DNA of 51,084 nucleotides from Actinomycetota bacterium. Its GTDB lineage: Bacteria; Actinomycetota; Aquicultoria; Subteraquimicrobiales; UBA9087. Location of the stretch: the NCBI GenBank assembly GCA_030019215.1, contig JASEEZ010000013.1, positions 1-51,084 on the forward strand, given 5' to 3'. The notes under the pieces are model-generated. The model saw nothing but the letters and a program-made list of their open reading frames with translations, did not search any database and was not told the DNA's origin. This document shows positions 42,894-51,084 of this stretch, one piece after another; position 1 is the stretch's first letter, and every line of letters begins with the position of its first letter. Position numbers and translations under genes: made by a program.

Positions 42894-43877
42894 TCAAACC
42901 CCCTCCCCCAGGATCTTCATCGTCAGCATCTCCAAAACAAATCTGGGATCTCCCCTGCCAGTCTTCGTGGCCAAATCCGCATCCAGTAGTAGTTCATGAG
43001 CCCTCTTTAACTGCTTGTGAGAAAAATTTCGGCTCTGCAGACGATACCCGTCCACCACAAAAGGAGGTAATTTCAGCTCCGAGACCAAACCGGCACCATC
43101 CACTCCCCTTTCCAAAAGAACCCTGGTCTTGAGTAAAAGCCTGAAATGCCTGATGATCATGGGTAAGATACGCTCCAGCGGCTCACGTCCCTGCAGGAGA
43201 TTGTCCAGAATGGCCAAAACCTTGGCCTCGTCTCGCTGACCAAGACAGCCCACCAAATCGAAGATGGTGCTTTCCGCACTCTTGCTCACCAGAGACTGAA
43301 TGTCCGCTACATCGAGCCTCTTCTTATCCTCATGAAAGAGGCATATCTTTTCGATCTCACCTTTAAGGTTGTGCAAATCCTGACCCACAGTTTGAAAGAT
43401 ATAATCAGCGGCAGCATTGGTGACAACCTTGTTTCTCTTCAAAAAGGCATCCTTGATCCACTGAGGGTAACCCCTCTTCGAAGGAGGTTTGTACTCATAG
43501 ACATCCCCCCCACTTTCCTTGACGACCTTGTAGAGACGACTGCTCTTCTTCAGCTTGCCCGCCACCAGGACTAGACAGGTATGGGGAGAGGGATTTTTCA
43601 CGTAATCCGCTAGAAGAGATAGATCGGTGGGAGAGAGCTTCTCCGCCTCTTTCACCACCACCAGGCGTTTTTCCGACATAAGAGGGAAAGTCACAGCCGC
43701 TTGGATTATCGCCGAGGCATCGTCTTCACCGCCCCGAAACTCCTCATAGTTGAAGTTGAGATCGGCCTGCTGGGCGATGCGTCCCTTCAAACGCTCCAGC
43801 GCCTCCTCCAACAACAACCTCTGCCCCCCATAGATGAGATAGACCAATTTAAGCGCCTTAGTCCCTGATGTTTTCAT
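42894..43877 (-). CDS. holA: DNA polymerase III delta subunit
   Basis: This clamp-loader subunit opens the beta clamp. The 327-residue protein starts with LVYLIYGGQRLLLEEALERL and keeps the family's VVKEAEKLSP and QDLHNLKGEIEKIC strings, with the C-terminal collar domain. It overlaps the comEC gene upstream by ATGA. The comEA-comEC-holA order is conserved in Actinobacteria and Firmicutes. Confidence 0.94.
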   Translation of the reverse strand: MKTSGTKALKLVYLIYGGQRLLLEEALERLKGRIAQQADLNFNYEEFRGGEDDASAIIQAAVTFPLMSEKRLVVVKEAEKLSPTDLSLLADYVKNPSPHTCLVLVAGKLKKSSRLYKVVKESGGDVYEYKPPSKRGYPQWIKDAFLKRNKVVTNAAADYIFQTVGQDLHNLKGEIEKICLFHEDKKRLDVADIQSLVSKSAESTIFDLVGCLGQRDEAKVLAILDNLLQGREPLERILPMIIRHFRLLLKTRVLLERGVDGAGLVSELKLPPFVVDGYRLQSRNFSHKQLKRAHELLLDADLATKTGRGDPRFVLEMLTMKILGEGV

Positions 43878-46222
43878 TTCAACTCCTGCCGATGTTCGAC
43901 CTCAACCGTGAAACCCTCACCATCGGTTGTAATTGTAACATCTCCATGTCTATCCGTGCGGTAAACATCGGCACCGATAGATCTCAATTTGCTGAGAGTC
44001 GATGAAGCGGGATGACCAAAAGAGTTGTCCTCACCGACGGAGATCACCGCCACCCGAGGGGAAACCCTACGGAGGAACTCCGCGCTCCCGCCACTGGCAC
44101 TCCCATGATGAGGCACCTTCAGAACAGTAGAATCAATGTCCTCCTCCCGCCCAAGCAAAGCGGTCTCCGCCTCCGCCTCCACATCCCCGGGGAGAAGTAA
44201 GGAAAACTTCCCGTAAACCACCTTCAGTACGACGGAATTATTGTTCAGATCAGATTTGGTCCCGGCTATAAAATCTTCAGTGGGATGAAGTACGATCACC
44301 TTAAAATCATCTCCCACCACAAATTCCTCTCCTCTTCTGACCAATCTATATGGAATTCCCCTTCGGTCGATGGTCATGAGGAACTGCCTATAGAAATCGG
44401 AGGTGTGAGCCTGCCCCCCATCCAAAACCATTCCTATCGTCAAATTTCGAACCGCCCACACCAATCCCCCAACATGGTCGGCATGAGGATGAGACAGAAC
44501 TAGCAGATCAATTTTCCCTATTCCTCTCCGGGCCAGCTTTTGTCTCAATAAAGTTGTGCTCTCGCCACCATCTACCAAAATAACCTCCCCCGTCGCCGCT
44601 TGGATCAAGATGGCATCACCCTGACCAACATTGAGGAAAGTGGCGGTAAAGTCATGAGGAGGAGTGCTTCTCGCCACCTGCCACCAGAGGGGCACAACCA
44701 AAAGAAGAAACAACACCACCAGAACAGAACCAAAATTAAGGGAAACCCGCCGACGTTTCCAGAAGAAAAGACCACTCGCAAGCACCAGATAATAACATCC
44801 GACCATCGGCAGAGACGGAGACCCAAAACTCACGCAGGCTCCGGGAAGAGAGGAAAAGAATCCAGCCACCTTGATTACAAGGGATAAAAGCAAGCCGTTA
44901 AGCCTAAAGATGGGACAGGCCAGAAAGGAGGAGGCAAAGGCCAGAAAACTTCCCAGAATCCCCAGAGCCAAAATGGGAGCGATGAGGGGAACCACAAGGG
45001 GATTTGCCACCAGCGCTACCAGAGAAAGTTCGTTGAAGTGATAGACCAGGATTGGGGCAACTCCCAGTTGAGCTGTCAGGGAAATGAAAAATATGGCGGA
45101 AAACCAACCATAAAGAGAATTCGGCCGGGATTCCCGCTCACTTAAGAAAGGAAAAACTAAAATGATGGACAAAACAGCGGCGAAGGACAACTGAAAGGCC
45201 ACATTGTAGACGAGAAAAGGGTTGTAAAGAAGCAAAGCAAGAGCGGCGGTGGACACCGCCGGGAGTAGGCCTTTTCCTCGAGCCAAAAACCAACCAAGAA
45301 ACCCCAGAGAGATCATGATCGATGCCCTCAAAATCGAGGGACGTCCCCCAACAAGAAAAACATAGAGAGTAACCGCCCCCGCAGCGGCAAGATATTGAAA
45401 AGAGAGCCTTGCCTTCAGAAATCTCATGAAAAGAAAGGTAATCGAGGCCATCATCCCCACATGAAGACCTGAGACGGCCAGAATGTGTGCAACTCCAGCT
45501 CTCTTAAAATCGCCCTCGATGCCAGGGTGAATTCCAGAGCGATCCCCCAAAAGAATACCCACCAGAAGCCCAGCCTGATCTGGGGAAAGCAGGGAACTCA
45601 CTTTAGCCTTGATTCTTTCCCTCAATCTAGTCCAGGCTGAAGATGTCTCCCCGATCATTTTCACGTCCGAGGGCTGGGAGAAAAAAACGGTCGCGATCCC
45701 CCTCCTGAAAAGATGACGACGATAATCAAAAGCCCCCTCATCGGAGGGTAAAACCGGTATTCCCTCGACCTCTACTTGTTGGCCAGACCGAATAATCAAT
45801 CCGCCAGAGCGCCGAAGGATCACCCTGGTCATTTCCGATGTTCTCAAACTGCTCCGACCGTCCTTGACCTCTTTCGCTTTAAGATCGAAGGAAAGACCCG
45901 TCTCACCTCGGGGTTCCCCCACAACCACGCCCCGGATGGATGTTCTTGTTCCCTTCTTCGCCAACTCGACCAGAATTCCACCCTCAAGTAATGAGGCGGC
46001 CAGCGAAAGGAAAAACATCCCCAAGAGGAAAAAGCTCAACATTGGCACCAATCGGCCGTACTTAAATGAGCAGCTGAGATGGACGATTAAAACCAGAAGG
46101 GAGATAAAAAGGGCAACCACGAGGAGAAGAATTGGGAGACGGAGGAAATCGGCCAGAATTACACCGAAAATGTAGGCAAGAGTCAGAAAGAAAACAGGAG
46201 GAATTTTTTCAACTCGCCTCAA
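43874..46222 (-). CDS. comEC: DNA internalization protein ComEC/Rec2
   Basis: This membrane channel for single-stranded DNA uptake is used in natural competence. The 782-residue protein has N-terminal membrane helices with the DUF4131-type OB region (about 80-180). The competence domain includes GDRSGIHPGIEGDFKRAGVAHILAVSGLHVG. A C-terminal metallo-beta-lactamase domain (about 530-780) has LNVGQGDAILIQ, LSHPHADHVGGL and LKVPHHGSASG, so the putative nuclease is present. It overlaps comEA and holA by 4 bases each. Confidence 0.96.
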   Translation of the reverse strand: MRRVEKIPPVFFLTLAYIFGVILADFLRLPILLLVVALFISLLVLIVHLSCSFKYGRLVPMLSFFLLGMFFLSLAASLLEGGILVELAKKGTRTSIRGVVVGEPRGETGLSFDLKAKEVKDGRSSLRTSEMTRVILRRSGGLIIRSGQQVEVEGIPVLPSDEGAFDYRRHLFRRGIATVFFSQPSDVKMIGETSSAWTRLRERIKAKVSSLLSPDQAGLLVGILLGDRSGIHPGIEGDFKRAGVAHILAVSGLHVGMMASITFLFMRFLKARLSFQYLAAAGAVTLYVFLVGGRPSILRASIMISLGFLGWFLARGKGLLPAVSTAALALLLYNPFLVYNVAFQLSFAAVLSIILVFPFLSERESRPNSLYGWFSAIFFISLTAQLGVAPILVYHFNELSLVALVANPLVVPLIAPILALGILGSFLAFASSFLACPIFRLNGLLLSLVIKVAGFFSSLPGACVSFGSPSLPMVGCYYLVLASGLFFWKRRRVSLNFGSVLVVLFLLLVVPLWWQVARSTPPHDFTATFLNVGQGDAILIQAATGEVILVDGGESTTLLRQKLARRGIGKIDLLVLSHPHADHVGGLVWAVRNLTIGMVLDGGQAHTSDFYRQFLMTIDRRGIPYRLVRRGEEFVVGDDFKVIVLHPTEDFIAGTKSDLNNNSVVLKVVYGKFSLLLPGDVEAEAETALLGREEDIDSTVLKVPHHGSASGGSAEFLRRVSPRVAVISVGEDNSFGHPASSTLSKLRSIGADVYRTDRHGDVTITTDGEGFTVEVEHRQELK

Positions 46223-46869
46223 TTTACCGTAACCTTATCTTTAATGTCGGCGAACTTCTTGGGGCCTATCCCGGAAACCTCTTGAAGCTCCGATATACTG
46301 GTAAAGCCCCTATGTGCTTCCCTGTAATCGATTATTCTCTGAGCCAACACGGGGCCAATCCCCGGTAGCGTATCCAGCTCATCCAAAGTAGCTGTATTGA
46401 GATTGACGAGTCCGGTGGAGACAGTGGAGTTGGAACCCCCGGAGGCAGAGGAGACAACCGGAGCTGTTTCCCCTTCTCTGGGCACGTAGATCTTTTGCCC
46501 ATCCACGAGTTTAGCCGCGAGATTTAAGGTATCCAGCTTTGCCTCCTCGGTAGCCCCTCCGGCCATCTCGATAGCCTTCACCACCCTCTCATTGGCTTCA
46601 AGTTCGTAAACACCAGGAGTCTTGACCGCACCACAAACGTGAACAATCACTTTCCCGACTTTAACCTCCTCAGCCTCAGAATCAGCGGACTCCTCCGCCT
46701 TCTCAACCTCCTTCACGACAATTGTCCTCGGCCGATTCCTTAAATAAAGAAGACTCCCACCCAGAACCAGGAGGACAACAAGAAAAACAGTGGCGATGAG
46801 CTGTCTTTTGCTGAAATAATCGCCCGAAAATCTCTCCTCGATAGAGTCCCTCAAACTTTTCCAGTCCAA
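46219..46869 (-). CDS. comEA: Competence protein ComEA (DNA receptor)
   Basis: The 216-residue protein has one N-terminal transmembrane anchor (LIATVFLVVLLVLGGSLLYL, about 24-43). An SLBB domain follows (IVHVCGAVKTPGVYEL...), then a Ser/Gly linker and a helix-hairpin-helix pair (VNLNTATLDELDTLPGIGPVLAQRII, then LQEVSGIGPKKFADI). It binds DNA outside the membrane and hands it to ComEC. The TTG start at 46869 has GGAGG 7 nt upstream. With comEC and a pilus ATPase elsewhere in the window it suggests transformation ability. Confidence 0.95.
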   Translation of the reverse strand: MDWKSLRDSIEERFSGDYFSKRQLIATVFLVVLLVLGGSLLYLRNRPRTIVVKEVEKAEESADSEAEEVKVGKVIVHVCGAVKTPGVYELEANERVVKAIEMAGGATEEAKLDTLNLAAKLVDGQKIYVPREGETAPVVSSASGGSNSTVSTGLVNLNTATLDELDTLPGIGPVLAQRIIDYREAHRGFTSISELQEVSGIGPKKFADIKDKVTVN

Positions 46870-47042
46870 AAAGTTCCTCCGACTTCAACCAATGGCCGAT
46901 CTTCAAATGGATTTACAATTCTTCAAAACTTGAGACTTTCCTCCCTAAAAGAGAAAAATCCCGGAGCTTCCGGACATCGAAATAAGAAGGAATTTCCGGC
47001 CCAGGCCTTGAACTCTTGAAAATTAAGATAAGGAGGTCGTTC

Positions 47043-47954
47043 GTGGAGCTGAAGAAAGCCAAAATAATACTCAATCCCGCGGCCAACCACGGCGAAACGG
47101 GCAAGCTGGCGGGAAAGATGGGGGAACTATTCTCAGGAAAGCTCGATTTCGACCTCCAATTAACCGAGGGACCTAAGCACGCCATCGAGATCGCTAGAGA
47201 TCTCCTCGGCTATGATTTGGTTATCGCCGTCGGTGGTGATGGAACAGCCCACGAGGTCGTCAACGGCCTAACGCTCAGCAACAATAAAGAGACGGCTCTG
47301 GGGCTTTTGCCCACCGGGTCCGGAAATGATTTCAGACGCGCCCTGGGCATCTCCAGAAATCTACAAGAGGCCGCTCGCCAGATACTTGAAGGAAAAGAAA
47401 AATTGATAGATCTGGGAATGGTCAATGGCGTCTACTACGCCAACTCGCTGGGAATAGGCTTCGACGCCAAGGTGGCCCACACAGCGAACAAGATAAAAGA
47501 CGAGGTTAAAAGGGCAGGGATGCCACTTTATCTCACCGCTCTCTTTCGCATCCTGTTCACCGACTATCGTTGCTTCAACGTCTCCATCAAGATCAATGCC
47601 TCCGATTGGATACACAAAACCGTCACCGTGGTCGCAGTCAACAACGGCCTGAGTTACGGTGGGGGCTTCCTGGTAACCCCAAAGGCTCTCAACAATGATG
47701 GATTTCTCGATCTCTGCTTGGTAGATGAACTCTCTCCGGCACAGATCATACCGAGACTACCCTTCGTCATAGCCGGCAGGCACGAGTGGATGCGTCAAGT
47801 TCACACCCAACGCGTTAAGAGGCTGGTCTTAAGATCGGAGGAGGAACTCCCCGCCCACCTGGATGGAGAATTGATGACGGGGAAAAACTTTCTGGTAGAA
47901 AGCATTCCCATTGCCCTAAAAGTCATCGTTCCACCAACAGATGAGGAACTATGA
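47043..47954 (+). CDS. Diacylglycerol/sphingosine kinase-like lipid kinase (YegS/DagK family)
   Basis: The 303-residue protein has the catalytic signature [15 protein letters not shown], and [19 protein letters not shown] precedes it. [17 protein letters not shown] follows as in DagK/YegS. It phosphorylates diacylglycerol or another lipid in phospholipid turnover. The GTG at 47043 has AAGGAGG 6 nt upstream and is preferred over an upstream ATG at 47016. It is convergent with leuS, with the last bases of the two genes overlapping. Confidence 0.92.
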   Translation: MELKKAKIILNPAANHGETGKLAGKMGELFSGKLDFDLQLTEGPKHAIEIARDLLGYDLVIAVGGDGTAHEVVNGLTLSNNKETALGLLPTGSGNDFRRALGISRNLQEAARQILEGKEKLIDLGMVNGVYYANSLGIGFDAKVAHTANKIKDEVKRAGMPLYLTALFRILFTDYRCFNVSIKINASDWIHKTVTVVAVNNGLSYGGGFLVTPKALNNDGFLDLCLVDELSPAQIIPRLPFVIAGRHEWMRQVHTQRVKRLVLRSEEELPAHLDGELMTGKNFLVESIPIALKVIVPPTDEEL

Positions 47955-50417
47955 AACAACCACATTGACCAGCTTGCCGGGAACCACGATCACCTTAGCT
48001 ATCCGCTTTCCCGCGGTGTACTTCTTGACCTTTTCAGAAGAGAGAGCAACCTTCTCCATCTCCTCTCCACTGATGTCGGCGGGGACCGAAATTCTGTCCC
48101 GCACCTTTCCGTTAACCTGAACCACCAGGATGATCTCCTCAGCCTTAGCCAGCATTTCATCGTAGGAGGGCCAGGGTTGGAGATAGATGCTCTCTTTGCC
48201 TCCTATCTTTTCCCAGAGCTCCTCACAGATGTGAGGAGCAAAAGGGGAGAGAAGAAGAATCAATTTCTCAGTGAGCTTCTCCAAAAGTTCGCCATTTCGA
48301 GCCGATCTATCCTTACCCTCGTTATACTTAGAGTTCGCGTTAACCAACTCCATAACGGCACTGATGGCAGTGTTGAAGTCGAAGCGTTCCACATCCTCGG
48401 TTACTCTCTTGACGGTGCGGTGGATCATCCTCCGCAAATCCCTATCCAGTTCGTCCAGAGAAAGGGATTTCCCCTCCGCAAAAGAGGACATATTCTCGTG
48501 AACAACCCTCCACACCCTATTCAAAAACCTGAAACAACCCTCCACTCCTTGATCGCTCCATTCCAGCTCCCTTTCGGGTGGAGCGGCGAAGAGAATGAAC
48601 AACCTGGCCGTGTCCGCCCCATATTTATCGATGATGTAGCCCGGTTCGACGACATTGCCCTTGGATTTGGACATCTTCGCCCCATCCTTGACCACCATAC
48701 CCTGGGTAAGAAGATTGGTGAAGGGCTCGCCCGCCGTACACAAACCCATATCGTGCATCACCTTGGTGAAAAAGCGAGCGTAGAGGAGATGCATCACCGC
48801 GTGCTCGATTCCCCCGATGTACTGGTCGACAGGCATCCAGTAGTCGGCCGCCTCCTTGGTGAAAGGCATCCCGCTCTCATGAGGGCTGGTGTACCTCAAG
48901 AAATACCAGGAAGAGCAGGTGAAGGTATCCATGGTATCCGTCTCTCGCCTGGCGGGCCCAGAACACCTGGGACAGGCGGTATTGACAAACTCCTCGACAG
49001 TTGTCAGGGGAGAGATGCCTTTCTTTCCAAATTCCACATCCTGCGGCAGAAGAACGGGTAGATCCTTCTCGGGAACGGGGACCACTCCACACCTTTCGCA
49101 ATAGATTACGGGAATTGGATTTCCCCAGTAACGCTGCCTTGAAATAAGCCAGTCCCTCAATCGATAATTGATAGCGAAGTTTCCCTTCCCCTGCTCTCTC
49201 AGGAACTCTGTCACAGCTTTGACGCCCTCAACACTAGGCATACCGCTAAATCTACCCGAATTCGCCATCGTCCCCTCACCGATGTAGGCTTCCTTCATCG
49301 TAGCCGCAGCGAGGGTCTGTCCATCCGGCTGGATGACCACCTTTATAGGAATATCGTACTTCCTGGCGAATTCAAAATCCCTCTGATCATGGGCGGGAAC
49401 GGCCATGACCGCTCCCGTTCCATATTCCATGAGGACGTAGTCGGCAAGCCAGATGGGTATCCTTTCCCCATTGACCGGATTGATGACATAAGCCCCGGTG
49501 AAACAACCGTTCTTTTCTATCTCAACCGAGGTGCGATCGATCTCCGTCTCCGCAGCGACCTTCTTCCTAAACTCCTCGACCTCTTCTCTATAAAAGGTAC
49601 CCTTGATGATCTCGTCGACGAGAGGATGCTCCGGCGCTAGAAGGAAAAAGGTCGCACCAAAGAGGGTATCGGGCCTGGTGGTAAAGACCTTGATGGTCTT
49701 TCCATCCTCCAGAGCAAAATCGACCATCGCTCCCTCACTCCGGCCGATCCAATTCTGCTGCATCACCTTCACCCTCTCCGGCCAACCGATGAGCGCCTCC
49801 AAATCGTCGAGGAGGGATTGGGCATATTCGGTGATCCTGAAAAACCACTGCTCGAACTCTCTCTTCTCCACTGCGCTGTCACACCGCCAGCAAAGACCCC
49901 CTTTAGCCTGCTCATTAGCCAGAACGGTCTCACAAGCAGGACACCAGTTGACAGCAGCTTTCTTGCGATAAACCAAACCTCTCTCCATGAACTTCAAGAA
50001 CAGCCACTGCCCCCACCTGTAGTATTCGGGATCGCAGGTGTTTATCTCCCGGCCCCAATCGTAACTGATGCCCAACGTCTTGAGTTGATGGCGCATCTTG
50101 ATAATGTTGTCATGGGTCCACTTCCTGGGGTGAATACCATGTTCGATCGCCGCATTTTCGGCGGGCAGACCAAAGGCATCATAGCCAATGGGGTGAAGGA
50201 CATTATAACCACGCATCCTATTGTACCTGGCAATGACATCCCCAATGGCATAGTTTCTAACGTGGCCCATGTGGAGTTCCCCTGAAGGATAGGGAAACAT
50301 CTCCAGGATATATCTCTTCTCCCGATGGGGATCCTCGAAAACCTTAAAGAGCTCAGTCTCCTCCCACTTCTTCTGCCACTTCTTCTCGATTTCGGCAAAT
50401 TTGTATCTACTCGCCAT
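47949..50417 (-). CDS. leuS: Leucyl-tRNA synthetase
   Basis: This class Ia synthetase charges tRNA-Leu. The 822-residue protein has the HIGH-type motif [15 protein letters not shown], the zinc Cys pairs CPAC and CWRC, and an editing domain with [14 protein letters not shown] and [25 protein letters not shown] and an anticodon-binding C-terminus follow. I trimmed the start to ATG 50417, where GGAGGAGGG lies 4-5 nt upstream. Expression should be controlled by the leucine T-box leader in front of it, which carries a tRNA-Ala gene inside. Confidence 0.97.
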   Translation of the reverse strand: MASRYKFAEIEKKWQKKWEETELFKVFEDPHREKRYILEMFPYPSGELHMGHVRNYAIGDVIARYNRMRGYNVLHPIGYDAFGLPAENAAIEHGIHPRKWTHDNIIKMRHQLKTLGISYDWGREINTCDPEYYRWGQWLFLKFMERGLVYRKKAAVNWCPACETVLANEQAKGGLCWRCDSAVEKREFEQWFFRITEYAQSLLDDLEALIGWPERVKVMQQNWIGRSEGAMVDFALEDGKTIKVFTTRPDTLFGATFFLLAPEHPLVDEIIKGTFYREEVEEFRKKVAAETEIDRTSVEIEKNGCFTGAYVINPVNGERIPIWLADYVLMEYGTGAVMAVPAHDQRDFEFARKYDIPIKVVIQPDGQTLAAATMKEAYIGEGTMANSGRFSGMPSVEGVKAVTEFLREQGKGNFAINYRLRDWLISRQRYWGNPIPVIYCERCGVVPVPEKDLPVLLPQDVEFGKKGISPLTTVEEFVNTACPRCSGPARRETDTMDTFTCSSWYFLRYTSPHESGMPFTKEAADYWMPVDQYIGGIEHAVMHLLYARFFTKVMHDMGLCTAGEPFTNLLTQGMVVKDGAKMSKSKGNVVEPGYIIDKYGADTARLFILFAAPPERELEWSDQGVEGCFRFLNRVWRVVHENMSSFAEGKSLSLDELDRDLRRMIHRTVKRVTEDVERFDFNTAISAVMELVNANSKYNEGKDRSARNGELLEKLTEKLILLLSPFAPHICEELWEKIGGKESIYLQPWPSYDEMLAKAEEIILVVQVNGKVRDRISVPADISGEEMEKVALSSEKVKKYTAGKRIAKVIVVPGKLVNVVVS

Positions 50418-50430
50418 AAATCCCTCCTCC

Positions 50431-50485
50431 ACAAAAACAATCCTTCGTCCCTAGGGACGAAGGATTATCTCCGCGGTACCACCCT
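50431..50485 (-). promoter_or_regulatory. Leucine T-box: antiterminator and terminator of leuS
   Basis: The T-box sequence AGGGTGGTACCGCGG (50471-50485, minus strand) is followed by a perfect 14-bp self-complementary terminator (AATCCTTCGTCCCT and its complement, 50439-50466) and GTTTTTGT. Uncharged tRNA-Leu bound to the T-box would stabilise the antiterminator. The matching Stem I lies about 290 nt upstream beyond a tRNA gene. Confidence 0.9.
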
Positions 50486-50536
50486 GATTAGTGACTCCAA
50501 CTCAAAAATTAATGGACCTAACGGGACACTATCTTT

Positions 50537-50562
50537 TTGTCCTTCAACTCCGCTCAGGACAT
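50537..50562. repeat. CCTTCAACTCCGCTCAGGAC repeat inside the leuS leader
   Basis: One copy of the window's CTTCGACTCCGCTCAGGA family, able to form a small GTCCT/AGGAC stem, sits between tRNA-Ala and the T-box antiterminator. The leader therefore carries a dispersed repeat as well as the tRNA. Confidence 0.65.
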
Positions 50563-50652
50563 TCGACTCGTTATAACCCTGTTAATAAATAGAAAGCTCT
50601 GTGATTAAAGTGGCCGAAGACCATGAGTGAGGAGCAAAAGCGACAAGTCGAA

Positions 50653-50727
50653 TGGTGGAGATGGAGGGGATTGAACCCTCGACCTCCTCCACGCCAAGGA
50701 GGCGCTCTCCCACTGAGCTACATCCCC
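50653..50727 (-). tRNA. tRNA-Ala (anticodon GGC), inside the leuS T-box leader
   Basis: A full cloverleaf is seen: acceptor GGGGATG/CATCTCC, D arm GCTC-AGTGGGA-GAGC, anticodon stem CCTCC/GGAGG with loop TTGGCGT (anticodon GGC), T arm GAGGG-TTCAATC-CCCTC. Discriminator A is followed by an encoded CCA. It lies between the T-box Stem I (50775-50912) and the antiterminator (50431-50485) on the same strand. I see no promoter in the ~45 nt between Stem I and the tRNA. Confidence 0.93.
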
Positions 50728-50774
50728 ACGATGAATACAAGCCACTCGCTCTCAGCAGTGTAACGGCCGCCACA

Positions 50775-50912
50775 CGTATCGACTACTTTCTGCCCCGCCG
50801 TTGGCAAGGTAAACTTCACCGATAAGCTCCGAGGCGAGTTCAACGGTTACGGCGTCGGTTCCCAGCAACCACCGACTCTCTTGAACCGATCCCGCTTACT
50901 ACTCCTCATCAC
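50775..50912 (-). promoter_or_regulatory. Leucine T-box: Stem I with CTC specifier
   Basis: The minus strand begins GATGAGGAGTAGT, then AGAGAG and the distal hairpin TCGGT-GGTTGCTGGGA-ACCGA typical of T-box Stem I. Pairing CGGTT/AACCG closes the middle. The specifier loop GAACTCGCC presents CTC (50836-50838), a leucine codon, matching the downstream leuS. A CCGTTACAC segment resembling the T-box Stem III region follows before the tRNA-Ala gene. Confidence 0.85.
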
Positions 50913-50937
50913 AGCCCAAATATTATCTTCAGAAGAA

Positions 50938-50966
50938 ATTATAGGAGGTCATCCCTCCAAAGTCAA
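50938..50966 (-). promoter_or_regulatory. Promoter of the leuS leader / tRNA-Ala
   Basis: On the minus strand TTGACT (50961-50966) and TATAAT (50938-50943) are 17 nt apart, with transcription expected to start near 50931, just before Stem I. Confidence 0.8.
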
Positions 50967-51084
50967 ATTGCTGACTCCCTGCTCCCCATACCGACTGTCG
51001 ACTGGTTTTCTAAGTTTGTAGACGACTTGGTCAATGAGCCAAGCCCGTCCTGAGCAAAGTCGAAGAATTGGTTTGTCAAGTTTG
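50967..51084. other. Intergenic window end
   Basis: No gene is seen. At about 51040-51062 there is one more copy of the GTCCTGAGC...GTCGAAG repeat family in reverse orientation. Confidence 0.5.

Overview
The window is a chromosomal segment of a bacterium with roughly 50% GC. Almost every gene lies on the minus strand, in long runs with 1-4 base overlaps. The order dnaG-dgt, glycyl-tRNA synthetase, recO, ybeY-phoH, hrcA-dnaJ-rsmE, hemW, lepA, rpsT (turned the other way), holA, comEC-comEA, leuS matches the conserved order I know from Actinobacteria such as Mycobacterium. Moderate GC, a split glyQ/glyS synthetase under a T-box, PPDK with its regulatory protein, a ferredoxin/ferritin-like pair and an iron-sulfur-flavoprotein-like gene fit a deep-branching, probably anaerobic and possibly thermophilic actinobacterial lineage (Hakubella/OPB41-like). 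That placement is inference from gene order and content only.

Layout. 1-4300: RNase H with its zinc-ribbon partner, a type IV pilus ATPase, and a frameshifted DUF166 gene. 4350-4620: tRNA-Val, a CAT-anticodon tRNA and a decayed tRNA copy. 4750-7460: stress and redox genes (PfpI, Hsp20, HAD phosphatase, ferredoxin, ferritin-like). 7460-11440: accessory island with a Phd/PIN toxin-antitoxin pair between ~118-bp direct repeats, a nucleotidyltransferase/HEPN pair behind a perfect 32-bp palindrome, several tRNA fragments, and a tRNA-Asn gene split by a group I intron carrying an HNH endonuclease. 11440-16400: rpoD, dnaG, dgt, flavoprotein. 16575-20072: PPDK and its regulator. 20100-23720: glyQ-glyS behind a glycine T-box. 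23750-34075: recO-deoC-cdd-corC-dgkA/PAP2-ybeY-pgpH-phoH, then yqeY, hit, mtaB. 34373-38617: rsmE, dnaJ, hrcA (with CIRCE), hemW. 38760-46870: lepA-murJ, rpsT, holA-comEC-comEA. 47043-50950: a diacylglycerol-kinase-like gene and leuS behind a leucine T-box.

The most unusual observations are regulatory RNA and repeats. (1) The leuS T-box leader has a good promoter, a Stem I with a CTC specifier and a canonical antiterminator/terminator, but a complete tRNA-Ala(GGC) gene sits between Stem I and the antiterminator. (2) tRNA-Asn(GUU) is interrupted in its anticodon loop by a 544-nt group I intron with recognisable P, Q, R and S core elements and an HNH ORF. (3) Small GC-rich hairpins and a CTTCGACTCCGCTCAGGA-type word recur between genes and have entered both T-box leaders, a pseudo-tRNA and, in frame, glyS. 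(4) A 99-bp inverted-repeat element forms the 3' end of the HIT gene. No CRISPR array, rRNA or intact transposase is present.
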